Origin: Micromonospora sp. RP3T | GTDB lineage: Bacteria; Actinomycetota; Actinomycetes; Mycobacteriales; Micromonosporaceae | Length of the DNA stretch: 64,000 nt | Direction: 5' to 3' | Assembly (NCBI RefSeq): GCF_003027925.1 | Contig: NZ_PYPS01000015.1 | Coordinates: 1 to 64,000 of the forward strand | In this document: positions 38,030 to 46,457 of the stretch, in pieces | Layout of the letters: the number at the start of each line of letters is the position of its first letter | Numbering within the stretch: position 1 is the stretch's first letter | Program-made: the position numbers and the translations under genes | Notes under the pieces: model-generated | Told to the model about the DNA's origin: nothing | What the model saw: the letters and a program-made list of their open reading frames with translations, nothing else | Database searches by the model: none

Positions 38030-38853
38030 CCACCGCGGCCCCACCCACCACCACCGTGCCGACCGACGCCCGGATCACCGTCCCCCGGGTGGTCCGCAGC
38101 GAATGGATCAAGTTCCGGTCCCTGCGCTCGTCGCTGATCATGCTGGCCGCGACCGTGGTGGTGTTCGCCGCGCTGGGGCTCGGCTTCTCGACGTTCCTGG
38201 CCGACGCCACGATCGAGCCGGGCACGCCGGCGCCGCCCGGCGGGCCGTCGTCGCTCGACCCGCTCGGCGCCAGCCTCGGCGGCGTCAACCTCGCCCAACT
38301 GCTCGTCGGCACGCTCGGCGTGCTGCTGGCCGCCGGCGAGTACGGCACCGGAATGATCCGCTCGTCTCTCGCCGCGGTGCCGACCCGCTGGCCCGTGCTC
38401 GCCGGCAAGGTCGTCGTGCTGGCCGGCGTCGTGCTGGCCGTGCTGGTGCCCACCACGCTGCTCACCTTCCTCGGCGGACAGGCGATCCTCGGCGACCAGG
38501 GCATCTCCCTCTCCGACGACGGCGTGCTGCGCGCGGTGCTCGGCACGGCCGGCTACCTCGCCGCCGTCGGTGTGCTCGGCGCGGCGCTCGGCTCGCTGCT
38601 GCGCACCACCGCTGGCGCCCTGACCAGCGTGGTCGCGCTGCTGCTGGTCGTGCCGGGAGTGGTGTCGCTGCTGCCGGAGAGCTGGTCGGAGCGGATCTCG
38701 CCGTACCTGCCGTCGAACGCCGGGCAGGCGTTCATGAGCGTGGGCGGGAGCGGTGACCTGCTCTCCCCGGGCGCCGGGGCGGCCGTCCTCGCGGCCTGGC
38801 TGGTCGTCCTGTTCGGCGCCGCCCTGGTCCTGCTGCGCCGCCGGGACGCCTGA
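38026..38853 (+). CDS. ABC-2-type exporter permease
   Basis: The 275-residue membrane protein starts with RVVRSEWIKFRSLRSSLIML, the usual cytoplasmic entry of ABC-2 permeases from actinomycetes, followed by about six helices. LLAAGEYGTGMIRSSLAAVPTRW marks the coupling region. It pairs with the ATPase upstream (ATGA overlap). It is convergent with the next response regulator; the 37-base gap is GC-rich and self-complementary in part (GACCGGC repeats), possibly a weak terminator. Confidence 0.88.
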   Translation: MTTAAPPTTTVPTDARITVPRVVRSEWIKFRSLRSSLIMLAATVVVFAALGLGFSTFLADATIEPGTPAPPGGPSSLDPLGASLGGVNLAQLLVGTLGVLLAAGEYGTGMIRSSLAAVPTRWPVLAGKVVVLAGVVLAVLVPTTLLTFLGGQAILGDQGISLSDDGVLRAVLGTAGYLAAVGVLGAALGSLLRTTAGALTSVVALLLVVPGVVSLLPESWSERISPYLPSNAGQAFMSVGGSGDLLSPGAGAAVLAAWLVVLFGAALVLLRRRDA

Positions 38854-38890
38854 CCGGCGCCGCCGGCCGGTCGCGGCACCGCGCGGCCGG

Positions 38891-39526
38891 TCAGCGGCGG
38901 AGGATGCCGAGGTCGACGGCGGCGGCGACCGCCGCGGTGCGGGAGTCGACGCGCAGCTTGGTGTAGATGCGCGACAGGTGCGACTTGACCGTGCCCTCGG
39001 TCAGGTGCAGGCGACGGCCGACGGCCTGGTTGGACAGCCCATCCGCGACCAGGCCGAGCACCTCCGTCTCCCGCCGGGTCAGCGCCGTGTCCGGCGTCCG
39101 CAGCCGGTTCACCAGCCGGTCCGCGACGGCCGGAGCCAGCGCGGTACGGCCGGCGGCGGCGGCCCGCACGGCGGCGGCCAGTTCGTCCGGTGAGGCGTCC
39201 TTGAGCAGGTAGCCGGTCGCGCCGGCCTCGATCGCGGGCAGCGTGTCCGCGTCGCTGTCGTAGGTCGTGACGATCAGCACCCGCGGCGCGTGCGGTCGGG
39301 CGGTGATGGCGGCGGTCGCCTCGACCCCGCTCGGGCCGACGCCGAAGCGCAGGTCCATCAGCACCACGTCGACGTCGCCGCCGGCGGCGCGGGCCACCGC
39401 CTCCTCGGCGGTGGCCGCCTCGGCCACCACGACCAGGCCCGGCTCGGTCTCCAGCACGGCGCGCAGGCCGGCCCGGACGACCGGGTGGTCGTCGGCGATC
39501 AGCAGCCGGACCGGCGCGCCGGTCAC
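38891..39526 (-). CDS. NarL/LuxR-type response regulator
   Basis: The 211-residue protein has a receiver domain with Asp58 in LMDLRFG and a LuxR helix-turn-helix (LTRRETEVLGLVADGLSNQAVGRRLHLTEGTVKSHLSRIY, read in parts). It starts at GTG overlapping the kinase stop by four bases. The kinase-regulator pair is divergent from an FtsX-type ABC exporter, its probable target. Confidence 0.92.
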   Translation of the reverse strand: MTGAPVRLLIADDHPVVRAGLRAVLETEPGLVVVAEAATAEEAVARAAGGDVDVVLMDLRFGVGPSGVEATAAITARPHAPRVLIVTTYDSDADTLPAIEAGATGYLLKDASPDELAAAVRAAAAGRTALAPAVADRLVNRLRTPDTALTRRETEVLGLVADGLSNQAVGRRLHLTEGTVKSHLSRIYTKLRVDSRTAAVAAAVDLGILRR

Positions 39527-40725
39527 GGCCGCCCGCCGGACGGGATGCGGGGGAGCCGGGCCGACACGGTGGCGCCGCGGCCGGGCGCGGCGGCCACGGT
39601 CAGCGCGCCGCCGAGCGCGCGGGTCCGCGCCCGCATCGCGGCGAGGCCGAACCCACCGCCGTCGGGCCCCGGACCGGGCAGCCGCTCAGGGTCGAAACCG
39701 CCGCCGTCGTCGGTCACGTCCAGGATCACCCGGTCGGCGCGGTAGCCGAGCGTCACCTCGACGGTGGTGGCCCGGGCGTGACGCACGGTGTTGGCCAGCG
39801 CCGCCTGGGCGACGCGCAGCAGCGCGACCTCGTACGCGGTCGGCAGCGGGACCGGGGCCCCGGTGACCGCGAACCGGGCGGCGAGCCGGTGCCGGGCGCC
39901 GGTGGTGGCGCAGAGGCGTCGCAGCGCGTCGGCCAGCGTGGTGTCGTCCAACGCCGGTGGGGTGAGCGCGGCGACGAAGCGCCGGGCCTCGGCGAGATTG
40001 TCCGCCGCCGCCTGCCGGGCCTGCTCGACGTGGCGGGCGGCGGTGTCCGGCCGGTCCGGCAGCACCCGGCCGGCGGCGCGCAGCAGCAACTGGATGCTGG
40101 TCAGGCCCTGCGCCAGCGTGTCGTGGATCTCGGCGGCCAGCCGCTCGCGTTCCGCCGCCACCCCGGCCTCGTGCTGCGCCCGGGCCAGGTCGGCGCGGGT
40201 GGCGGTCAGCTCCTCGATCAGCCGCCGGCGGCGCTCGCTCTCCCGGTAGAGCGCCTGGTAGCCCCGGACCACCGCCACCGCGACCGCGGCGCCGAGCACC
40301 GGCCCGACCGTGCCGGCCACGCTGACCGCGCCGCGATGGGCGGCGAAGGCGACGACGGCCACCACGGCGGTCACCGCGACGGCGACCGGTCCGGCGCGCC
40401 GGGACAGCAGGTGCAGTTGCAGCAGGTAGAGCGGGAACGCGAGCCACAGCCCGTCCACGGTCAGCACGGTCAGCGCCAGCCACCCGACGCCGACCGCCGC
40501 CAGCCACCAGCCGGCGGCCCGTCGGGAGCGGTGGACGCCGGGCCGCAGCGCCCCCGCCGCGTACGTCAGCAGGCCCGCCGCCGCGACCGCGGCGATCACC
40601 GGCGCGTGCGGCTGCCCGGTGACGACGGCCCGGAGGCCGGCGAGCGCGAAGAGGAGACCCACCAGCAGGTGCAGGCACCAGGCCAGCACGCGGGCGGTGG
40701 AGGTGAGGGCGGGAACGGTGGTCAC
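39523..40725 (-). CDS. NarL-type sensor histidine kinase
   Basis: The 400-residue protein has about six membrane helices in residues 10-150, a coiled linker, phospho-acceptor His201 in AAEIHDTLAQGL and a HATPase_c domain with ANTVRHARATT, DDGGGFDPE and FGLAAMRARTRALGG. GTG 40725 is the first plausible start. It is encoded upstream of, and coupled to, its response regulator. The gap of 169 bases to the divergent exporter should hold both promoters. Confidence 0.9.
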   Translation of the reverse strand: MTTVPALTSTARVLAWCLHLLVGLLFALAGLRAVVTGQPHAPVIAAVAAAGLLTYAAGALRPGVHRSRRAAGWWLAAVGVGWLALTVLTVDGLWLAFPLYLLQLHLLSRRAGPVAVAVTAVVAVVAFAAHRGAVSVAGTVGPVLGAAVAVAVVRGYQALYRESERRRRLIEELTATRADLARAQHEAGVAAERERLAAEIHDTLAQGLTSIQLLLRAAGRVLPDRPDTAARHVEQARQAAADNLAEARRFVAALTPPALDDTTLADALRRLCATTGARHRLAARFAVTGAPVPLPTAYEVALLRVAQAALANTVRHARATTVEVTLGYRADRVILDVTDDGGGFDPERLPGPGPDGGGFGLAAMRARTRALGGALTVAAAPGRGATVSARLPRIPSGGRP

Positions 40726-40894
40726 GGCCCTTCCAGCCTAGAGGAGGCGCAGGTCGGCGGGGATCTGTCGAAAGGGGTAACCGGCCCACCGCCGTTCCGC
40801 CCGGGAAGTGCCGTCCACCGTCGGATGCCCGGGCCGGCCTCCGACGACGACCGTGGGAGCGACCACCCCGTCCGTCGAAAGGACCGCGTAGCCC

Positions 40895-41953
40895 GTGTTC
40901 GTCGCCTGGAGAGACCTCAGGTTCGCCAAGGGGCGCTTCGCCCTGATGGGAACCGTCATCGTGCTGATCACCCTGCTGGTCGGCCTGCTGTCCGGCCTGA
41001 CCGCCGGGCTGGGCCGGCAGAACACCTCCGCGATCACCGGCCTGCCCGCCGACCGGATCGCCTTCGGCGGCCCGCAGCCGTCGTACGCCGACTCGACGGT
41101 CACGCGACGGCAGTGGCAGCGCTGGGCCGACACGCCCGGCGTCACCGCCGCCGAGCCGCTGGGCATCGGCACCACCCGGGTCACCGCCGGTGGCCGCAGC
41201 GCCGCCGTCTCCGTGTTCGGCGTCCGGGCCGGCTCCCGCCTCGCCCCCGGCGACCTCGACGACCACACCGCGGTGCTGTCCACCCCGGCCGCCACCGGCC
41301 TGGGCCTGCGCGTCGGCGACCGCCTCACCGTGGCCGGCCGGGAGCTGACCGTGGCGGCGGTCCGCGGGGACGCCTCCTTCAGCCACACCCCGGTGGTGTG
41401 GACCAGCCTCGACTCGTGGCGGCGGACCGGCGACGCCGACGCGGACACCGCCACCGTGATCGCGCTGCGCACCGCCGCCGGCGTGGACGTGGCCACCACC
41501 GACCGGGCCGCCGGCACCCGGACCGTCCGCACCGGCGACTCGCTGACCGCGATCGGCTCCTACCGCTCGGAGAACGGTTCGCTCCAACTCATGCGCGGCT
41601 TCCTGTTCGCCATCTCCGCGCTGGTCATCGGCGCCTTCTTCACGGTGTGGACGATCCAGCGCAGCGGCGACGTCGCGGTCCTGAAGGCCCTCGGCGCCTC
41701 CACCGCCGCGCTGCTCGTCGACGCGCTCGGGCAGGCCGGCGTCCTGCTGGTCGGCGGCACCGCGCTCGGCACCGGCCTGGCCGCCGGGCTCGGCGTGCTG
41801 CTCTCCGGCTCGGAGGTGCCGTTCGTGCTGACGCCCGCCACCGTCGCCGTCCCGGCCACCGTGATGATCGTGCTCGGCATGCTCGGCGCCGCCCTGTCCG
41901 TGCGCCGCATCACCGCCGTCGACCCGCTCACCGCACTGGGGAGCGCCCGATGA
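40895..41953 (+). CDS. FtsX-type ABC transporter permease
   Basis: The 352-residue protein starts FVAWRDLRFAKGRFALMG, has one N-terminal helix, an extracellular MacB-like periplasmic domain of about 190 residues and three C-terminal helices (GFLFAISALVIGAFFTVWTIQRSGDVAVLKALGAS), ending in LSVRRITAVDPLTAL. This is the FtsX/MacB architecture that works by mechanotransmission rather than classical transport. GTG 40895 follows GAAAGGA. It overlaps the ATPase gene by four bases. Confidence 0.9.
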   Translation: MFVAWRDLRFAKGRFALMGTVIVLITLLVGLLSGLTAGLGRQNTSAITGLPADRIAFGGPQPSYADSTVTRRQWQRWADTPGVTAAEPLGIGTTRVTAGGRSAAVSVFGVRAGSRLAPGDLDDHTAVLSTPAATGLGLRVGDRLTVAGRELTVAAVRGDASFSHTPVVWTSLDSWRRTGDADADTATVIALRTAAGVDVATTDRAAGTRTVRTGDSLTAIGSYRSENGSLQLMRGFLFAISALVIGAFFTVWTIQRSGDVAVLKALGASTAALLVDALGQAGVLLVGGTALGTGLAAGLGVLLSGSEVPFVLTPATVAVPATVMIVLGMLGAALSVRRITAVDPLTALGSAR

Positions 41954-42624
41954 GCCTCGACCTGACCGACGTCACGCTCACCTACCCGGACGGGGAGAAC
42001 CGGCTCACCGCGCTCGACCACGTGACGCTCTCGGTCGCGAAGGGCGACCTGACCGCCGTGGTCGGCCCGTCCGGGTCGGGCAAGTCCAGCCTGCTCGCGG
42101 TCGCCGCCACGCTCGTTACCCCGGACGCCGGCGCCGTCCACGTCGACGGCGTCGCCACCACCGGGATGGGCCGCGGCGCGCTCGCCGCGCTGCGCCGGCG
42201 CGCGATCGGCATCGTCTTCCAGCAGCCCAACCTGCTGCCGTCGCTGACCGCCGCCGAGCAGCTCCAGGTGATGGCCACCCTCGCCGGCCGGTCGCCGGCC
42301 GGGGCCCGGGACCGGGCGCGGGAGCTGCTCGACGCGGTCGGGCTCGCCGCCCAGGCCGGCCGGCGCCCGCACCAGCTCTCCGGCGGCCAGCGCCAGCGGG
42401 TCAACATCGCCCGCGCCCTGATGAACGATCCGGTCGTCCTGCTCGTCGACGAGCCGACGAGCGCGCTCGACCACGAGCGGGGCGCCGCCGTCATCGACCT
42501 GATCGGTCGGCTCACCCGCGAGCGGGGCACCGCCACGGTGCTGGTCACCCACGACCGCGACCATCTCGCCGCCGCCGACCGGATCGTGGCGATGCGCGAC
42601 GGTCGCCTGCACGACGCGACCTGA
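41950..42624 (+). CDS. ABC transporter ATP-binding protein (LolD/MacB-type)
   Basis: The 224-residue ATPase has Walker [10 protein letters not shown] (serine at the last place), Q-loop GIVFQQPNLLPSLTAAEQL, signature LSGGQRQRV and Walker [16 protein letters not shown], then VLVTHDRDHLA. It is the energising partner of the FtsX-type permease upstream. Family roles include lipoprotein release, antibiotic efflux and cell-envelope stress responses; which applies here is unknown. Confidence 0.92.
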   Translation: MSLDLTDVTLTYPDGENRLTALDHVTLSVAKGDLTAVVGPSGSGKSSLLAVAATLVTPDAGAVHVDGVATTGMGRGALAALRRRAIGIVFQQPNLLPSLTAAEQLQVMATLAGRSPAGARDRARELLDAVGLAAQAGRRPHQLSGGQRQRVNIARALMNDPVVLLVDEPTSALDHERGAAVIDLIGRLTRERGTATVLVTHDRDHLAAADRIVAMRDGRLHDAT

Positions 42625-42708
42625 GCGGTACCGCAGGCGCCACGTTCCGCCGCCGGCGCTGCCGGCCGCTCCCGCCGTGACCTATCGTGGCGCGCGGGGG
42701 TGGGACCG

Positions 42709-43935
42709 ATGGGGTACGTGCGCAGGCGGGTCCGCGCCTCGGCGGACGCGTGGGCGCACCTCGCCGGCGGGTCCGGCACCGCGTTGCTGGCCTGGGGCGC
42801 GCTGCTCCGGGTGCTCGTCGTCGCGGTCGCCGGCCTGGTCGGCCTCGGGCCGCGGGCGGTCCCCGGCGCGGTGCGGGCGGCGCGCGCGGTGGCCGACCGG
42901 GAACGCGCGCGGTTGTCCCGCCTGGGCGCTCCGCTCCCGGAGGTCGGGCCGTCCCCGGCCGACCCGCGTACGGCGCTGCGTGACCCGGTGGTCCGCCGGG
43001 AGTTCGGCTGGGTGGCGCTGCACGCCGTGTTCGGCCTCGGCACCGGGCTGCTGGGTCTCGCGCTGCCGCTGCACGCCGTGCAGGACCTGACGTTTCCGCT
43101 CTGGTTCCGGCTGCTGCGCCCCGAGGACGGCGCGCCGGGGATCGTCTGGTGGCGGATCGACGGGCTGCCCGACGCGCTCCTGGTCGGGCTGGCCGGGGTG
43201 GCGTGGCTGGTCGCCGCCGTCGCGTTCGGCCCGGCGCTGGCGCGCGCCCAGGCCCGGCCGGGCCGTCGGCTGCTCGCCCCGCCGCCCGGGGTCGACCTGT
43301 CGCTGCGGGTCGCCGAACTCACCGCCACCCGGGCCGCCGCACTGGACGCGCACGCGGTGGAGCTGCGCCGCATCGAACGGTCGCTGCACGACGGCACGCA
43401 GAACCGGCTGGTGGCGGTGAACGTGTTGCTGGGCGCCGCGCGGCGGGCCGTCCGACGGGACCCGGCCCGCGCCGACGAGATCCTCGAACGGGCCCAGCAG
43501 GCGGCGGAGCAGGCGCTCGGCGAGCTGCGGACGGTCGTGCGGGGCATCCTGCCGCCGGTGCTGGACGACCGGGGGCTCGCCGGCGCGCTGGCCGGCCTGG
43601 CCGGCGGGTGCGCGGTGCCGTGCCGGCTCACCGTCGACGTCCCGGTGCGGTGCGCGGTCGCGGTCGAGGCCACCGCCTACTTCGTGGTGGCCGAGGCGCT
43701 GACCAACGTGGTCCGGCACAGCAGCGCGGGCGCGGTGGACGTCACGGTGCGCCGCGAGCGGGACCGCCTGCTGGTGACCGTCTCCGACGACGGCCACGGC
43801 GACGCGGACGAGGCGCGGGGCTCCGGCCTGACCGGCGTCCGGCGGCGGGTCGAGGCGTACGACGGCCGGATGACGCTGACCAGCCCGCCCGGAGGACCGA
43901 CGAGAATGCACGTGGAGCTGCCATGCGGATCGTGA
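42709..43935 (+). CDS. Sensor histidine kinase with DUF-type membrane sensor
   Basis: The protein is 408 residues from ATG 42709, or 411 from GTG 42700; the run of G at 42696-42700 favours the ATG. The N-terminal half has four hydrophobic segments (about 25-45, 100-125, 155-180). The kinase core has phospho-acceptor His227 in IERSLHDGTQNRLVAV, and HATPase motifs EALTNVVRHSS and SDDGHG. LHDGTQ in place of LHDxxxQ is typical of an actinobacterial NarL subgroup. It overlaps its response regulator by 13 bases. The promoter may use TATCGT at 42683-42688. Confidence 0.87.
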   Translation: MGYVRRRVRASADAWAHLAGGSGTALLAWGALLRVLVVAVAGLVGLGPRAVPGAVRAARAVADRERARLSRLGAPLPEVGPSPADPRTALRDPVVRREFGWVALHAVFGLGTGLLGLALPLHAVQDLTFPLWFRLLRPEDGAPGIVWWRIDGLPDALLVGLAGVAWLVAAVAFGPALARAQARPGRRLLAPPPGVDLSLRVAELTATRAAALDAHAVELRRIERSLHDGTQNRLVAVNVLLGAARRAVRRDPARADEILERAQQAAEQALGELRTVVRGILPPVLDDRGLAGALAGLAGGCAVPCRLTVDVPVRCAVAVEATAYFVVAEALTNVVRHSSAGAVDVTVRRERDRLLVTVSDDGHGDADEARGSGLTGVRRRVEAYDGRMTLTSPPGGPTRMHVELPCGS

Positions 43936-44585
43936 TCGCCGAGGACGACGCGCTGCTGCGCGAGGGGTTGGCGCTGCTGCTGCGGGCCGAGGAGCTGGAC
44001 GTGGTGGCCACCGCCGGCGACCCGGACGGGTTCCTGACCGCGGTGGACGCCCACGCGCCGGACGTGGCGATCGTCGACGTGCGGATGCCGCCGACCCACA
44101 CCGACGAGGGCATCGTCGCCGCGGTCGAGGCGCGTCGCCGCCGGCCCGGCCTCGCGGTGCTGGTGCTGTCCGCGTACGTCGAGCAGGCGTTCGCCACCGA
44201 GCTGTTCTCGGTCGGCGCCACCGGCCTCGGGTACCTGCTCAAGGAACGCGTCGGGCGGGTCGAGGAGTTCCTCGGCGCGCTGCACCGGGTCGCGGCCGGC
44301 GGCAGCGTCATCGACCCGGAGGTGGTCGGGCAGTTGCTTGCCCGCAACCGCCGCGCCGACGACGGGCTGGCCCGGTTGTCGCCGCGCGAGCAGGAGGTGC
44401 TGGCGCTGATGGCGGAGGGGCTCGGCAACACCGCGATCGCCGAGCGGCTGTTCGTCACCGAGGGCGCGGTGCACAAGCACATCCGCAGCATCTTCGCGAA
44501 GCTTGAGCTTCCGCCGGACGACCGGGCCGACCGTCGGGTCACCGCCGTGCTGCGCTACCTGAACGACGGCCGGCACGCCGCCTGA
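43923..44585 (+). CDS. NarL/LuxR-type response regulator
   Basis: The 220-residue protein has a receiver with Asp52 in IVDVRMPP and a LuxR helix-turn-helix (LSPREQEVLALMAEGLGNTAIAERLFVTEGAVHKHIRSIF, read in parts). It pairs with the kinase upstream. No obvious exporter target adjoins this third system; the next gene is a convergent serine hydrolase. Confidence 0.92.
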   Translation: MRIVIAEDDALLREGLALLLRAEELDVVATAGDPDGFLTAVDAHAPDVAIVDVRMPPTHTDEGIVAAVEARRRRPGLAVLVLSAYVEQAFATELFSVGATGLGYLLKERVGRVEEFLGALHRVAAGGSVIDPEVVGQLLARNRRADDGLARLSPREQEVLALMAEGLGNTAIAERLFVTEGAVHKHIRSIFAKLELPPDDRADRRVTAVLRYLNDGRHAA

Positions 44586-44615
44586 GCGACGCGCCGGCCG
44601 GGACGCGGTACGAGG

Positions 44616-45773
44616 TCAGCGGGCGCAGAGCGCCGCGTCGACGCTGTCGGAGACCGCCTCGACCATCTCCAGCGACGTCGGCAGCCCGGTCACCGCGACC
44701 ACCGCGCCGCGGCCGTCCGTGGTGGCCAGGTTGCGCGTCTCGAAGCCCTGGATGTCGCCGCCGTGTCCCCAGGCGTGGCCGCCGCACGGCAGGTCGTGCC
44801 GGGCGATGCCCAGGCCGTACGCCCAGACCCCGGTGGGCTCGAACCCGGGCGCGTCGACCGTGCGCATCATGGCCGCCTGCTGCGCCGGTCGCAGCAGCCG
44901 GCCGGCCAGCAGCGCCTCGAAGAACGTGCGCAGGTCGCCCGGTGTCGAGACGAGCTGCCCGGCGGCCCAGCCGAAGGACGGGTCCATCTCGGTCACGTCG
45001 ATCCACGGCGCGCCCGGCGCGACCGCCACGTAGCCCTGCGGGTGCCGGCCGGTGAGGCGCTGGTCGCCGACCCCCGGCCAGGAGGTGTTCCGCAGTCGCA
45101 GCGGCTCGATGATCCGCCGGGTGATCTCCTCACCGATCGGGCGTTCGGTGACCCGCTCGACGATCAGACCGGCCAGGACGTAGTTGGTGTTGCTGTACTC
45201 CCAGCTCGTGCCCGGGGCGAAGCGGCGCGGCCGGGTGAGCGCCGCGTCCACCAGCCGCCGCGGTTCGAGGTACGCGTGGGCCCGGTCGACCAGGTCCTGC
45301 TCCTCGGTGAACAGCACGTCGTCGTAGTCGGGCAGGCCGCTGGTCTGCTGGAGCAGTTGGCGTACCGTGATCCGCCGCCCGTCGTTGCCGTGGCCCCGCA
45401 CCAGGCCGGGCAGGTAACGCTCGACGGTGGCGTCCAGGTCGATCCGGCCCTCGCCGACGAGCTGCAGGACGACCACCGCGGTGAAGGTCTTGGTGTTGCT
45501 GCCGATGCGCACCCGGCCGTCGGTGGGCACCTCGCGGCCGGTCCGCAGGTCGCCGACCCCGGCGGTGCGGTCGCGCACCCGGCCGTCGGCGCCGCGCACC
45601 GAGGCCAGCGCGCCGGGGAAGCGGTGTTCCGCGACCAGCCGGTCGAGGTGCTGCTGGAGGACGTCGGGTCGCTCGGCCCGGGTGGGCGCGGCGGACGCGG
45701 CGGGCACGCCCAGGGCGGTGGCGGTCAGCACGGCCAGCGCGCCGGCGGCGAGCGGAACGGTTCGGCGGGTCAT
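44616..45773 (-). CDS. Secreted serine hydrolase of the beta-lactamase/DD-carboxypeptidase family
   Basis: The 385-residue protein has a signal peptide (MTRRTVPLAAGALAVLTATALG... ASA) and a class C beta-lactamase-like fold. Catalytic Ser92 and Lys95 are in SNTK (SxxK), YSN appears in WEYSNTNY and the third motif is HGGD in WGHGGDIQGF. Such proteins include DD-carboxypeptidases, esterases and beta-lactamases; sequence does not separate them. The start ATG follows GAGGAG. CGG at LPCGGHAW and the last CAR place two cysteines that may pair. Confidence 0.85.
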   Translation of the reverse strand: MTRRTVPLAAGALAVLTATALGVPAASAAPTRAERPDVLQQHLDRLVAEHRFPGALASVRGADGRVRDRTAGVGDLRTGREVPTDGRVRIGSNTKTFTAVVVLQLVGEGRIDLDATVERYLPGLVRGHGNDGRRITVRQLLQQTSGLPDYDDVLFTEEQDLVDRAHAYLEPRRLVDAALTRPRRFAPGTSWEYSNTNYVLAGLIVERVTERPIGEEITRRIIEPLRLRNTSWPGVGDQRLTGRHPQGYVAVAPGAPWIDVTEMDPSFGWAAGQLVSTPGDLRTFFEALLAGRLLRPAQQAAMMRTVDAPGFEPTGVWAYGLGIARHDLPCGGHAWGHGGDIQGFETRNLATTDGRGAVVAVTGLPTSLEMVEAVSDSVDAALCAR

Positions 45774-45921
45774 GGGAACTCCTCGTCACGGCTTCGGTTA
45801 CGGCTTCCAGCCTCGACCGGTCGCGGCCGGTCCGGAATCCCGCCTGCTGCCCGGTCCGGGTACCGCAGGCACCACCCCGGGCCGTCACCGGTGGTGGCCG
45901 GCGTCGGCTACCGTGGCCGGC

Positions 45922-46392
45922 GTGACGACGCAGGACACCAGGCCATCGTTCGCGCCGGACGCCGTGGTCGTGCTCGGCGCGCTGGTGGCCACCGTGGGCT
46001 ATCTGTCGCCGTGGTTCCGCGTCTCGGCCGGCTACTCCTGGTCCTTCTCCGGCTGGGCGTACGCGTCGTTGAGCACCGGCGGCGGCTGGACCCTGTTGAC
46101 GCTGGCCTGGCTGCTGGTGGCGCTGGTGGCCGGCGGTTGGGCGCGGGCGTACCCGGGCGCCGCGCTGACCGCGTTGACGGCGGCCGTCGGCGCGCTGACG
46201 TTCGCGCTGGCCGTGGTCGCGGCGAGCTTCGCCGAGTTTCGGGAGCGCGGCAGCATCAACTGGATCGCGGACCTGCCGTTCGGGGTCGGGCTGCCGTTGA
46301 TGGCCACCGGCTTCGGCCTGTTGGTCGCCGGCGGGGTCCGTGCCGTGGTGCGCGCGACGCTCCGGGCGCACGACGCCCCCGCCGAGGGCTAG
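45922..46392 (+). CDS. Small four-helix membrane protein of unknown function
   Basis: The 156-residue protein has four hydrophobic segments (about 14-33, 45-78, 83-108, 118-140) and a short basic tail. The first extracellular loop is aromatic (SPWFRVSAGYSWSFSGWAY). No family is recognised. GTG 45922 lies 7 bases after TACCGT (45909-45914), suggesting a leaderless transcript. A strong terminator follows 10 bases after the stop. Confidence 0.65.
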   Translation: MTTQDTRPSFAPDAVVVLGALVATVGYLSPWFRVSAGYSWSFSGWAYASLSTGGGWTLLTLAWLLVALVAGGWARAYPGAALTALTAAVGALTFALAVVAASFAEFRERGSINWIADLPFGVGLPLMATGFGLLVAGGVRAVVRATLRAHDAPAEG

Positions 46393-46402
46393 CCGCGCGG
46401 GT

Positions 46403-46452
46403 TTGCCGGGGCCCCTTCCTATCGCCCAGGCGATAGGAAGGGGCCCCGGCAA
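46403..46452. terminator. Bidirectional terminator, 24-bp perfect arms
   Basis: A 50-base inverted repeat with perfect 24-bp arms (46403-46426 and 46429-46452) and a 2-base centre, containing AGGAAGGGGCCCC. It separates convergent genes ending at 46392 and 46458. Runs of T and A flank the stem on each side. Confidence 0.85.
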
Positions 46453-46457
46453 TCACC

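Noticed and set aside
38854..38890. GACCGGC-type inverted repeats between convergent genes as a terminator
   Set aside because: Several short competing pairings but no single stable stem; noted only in the neighbouring gene entry.
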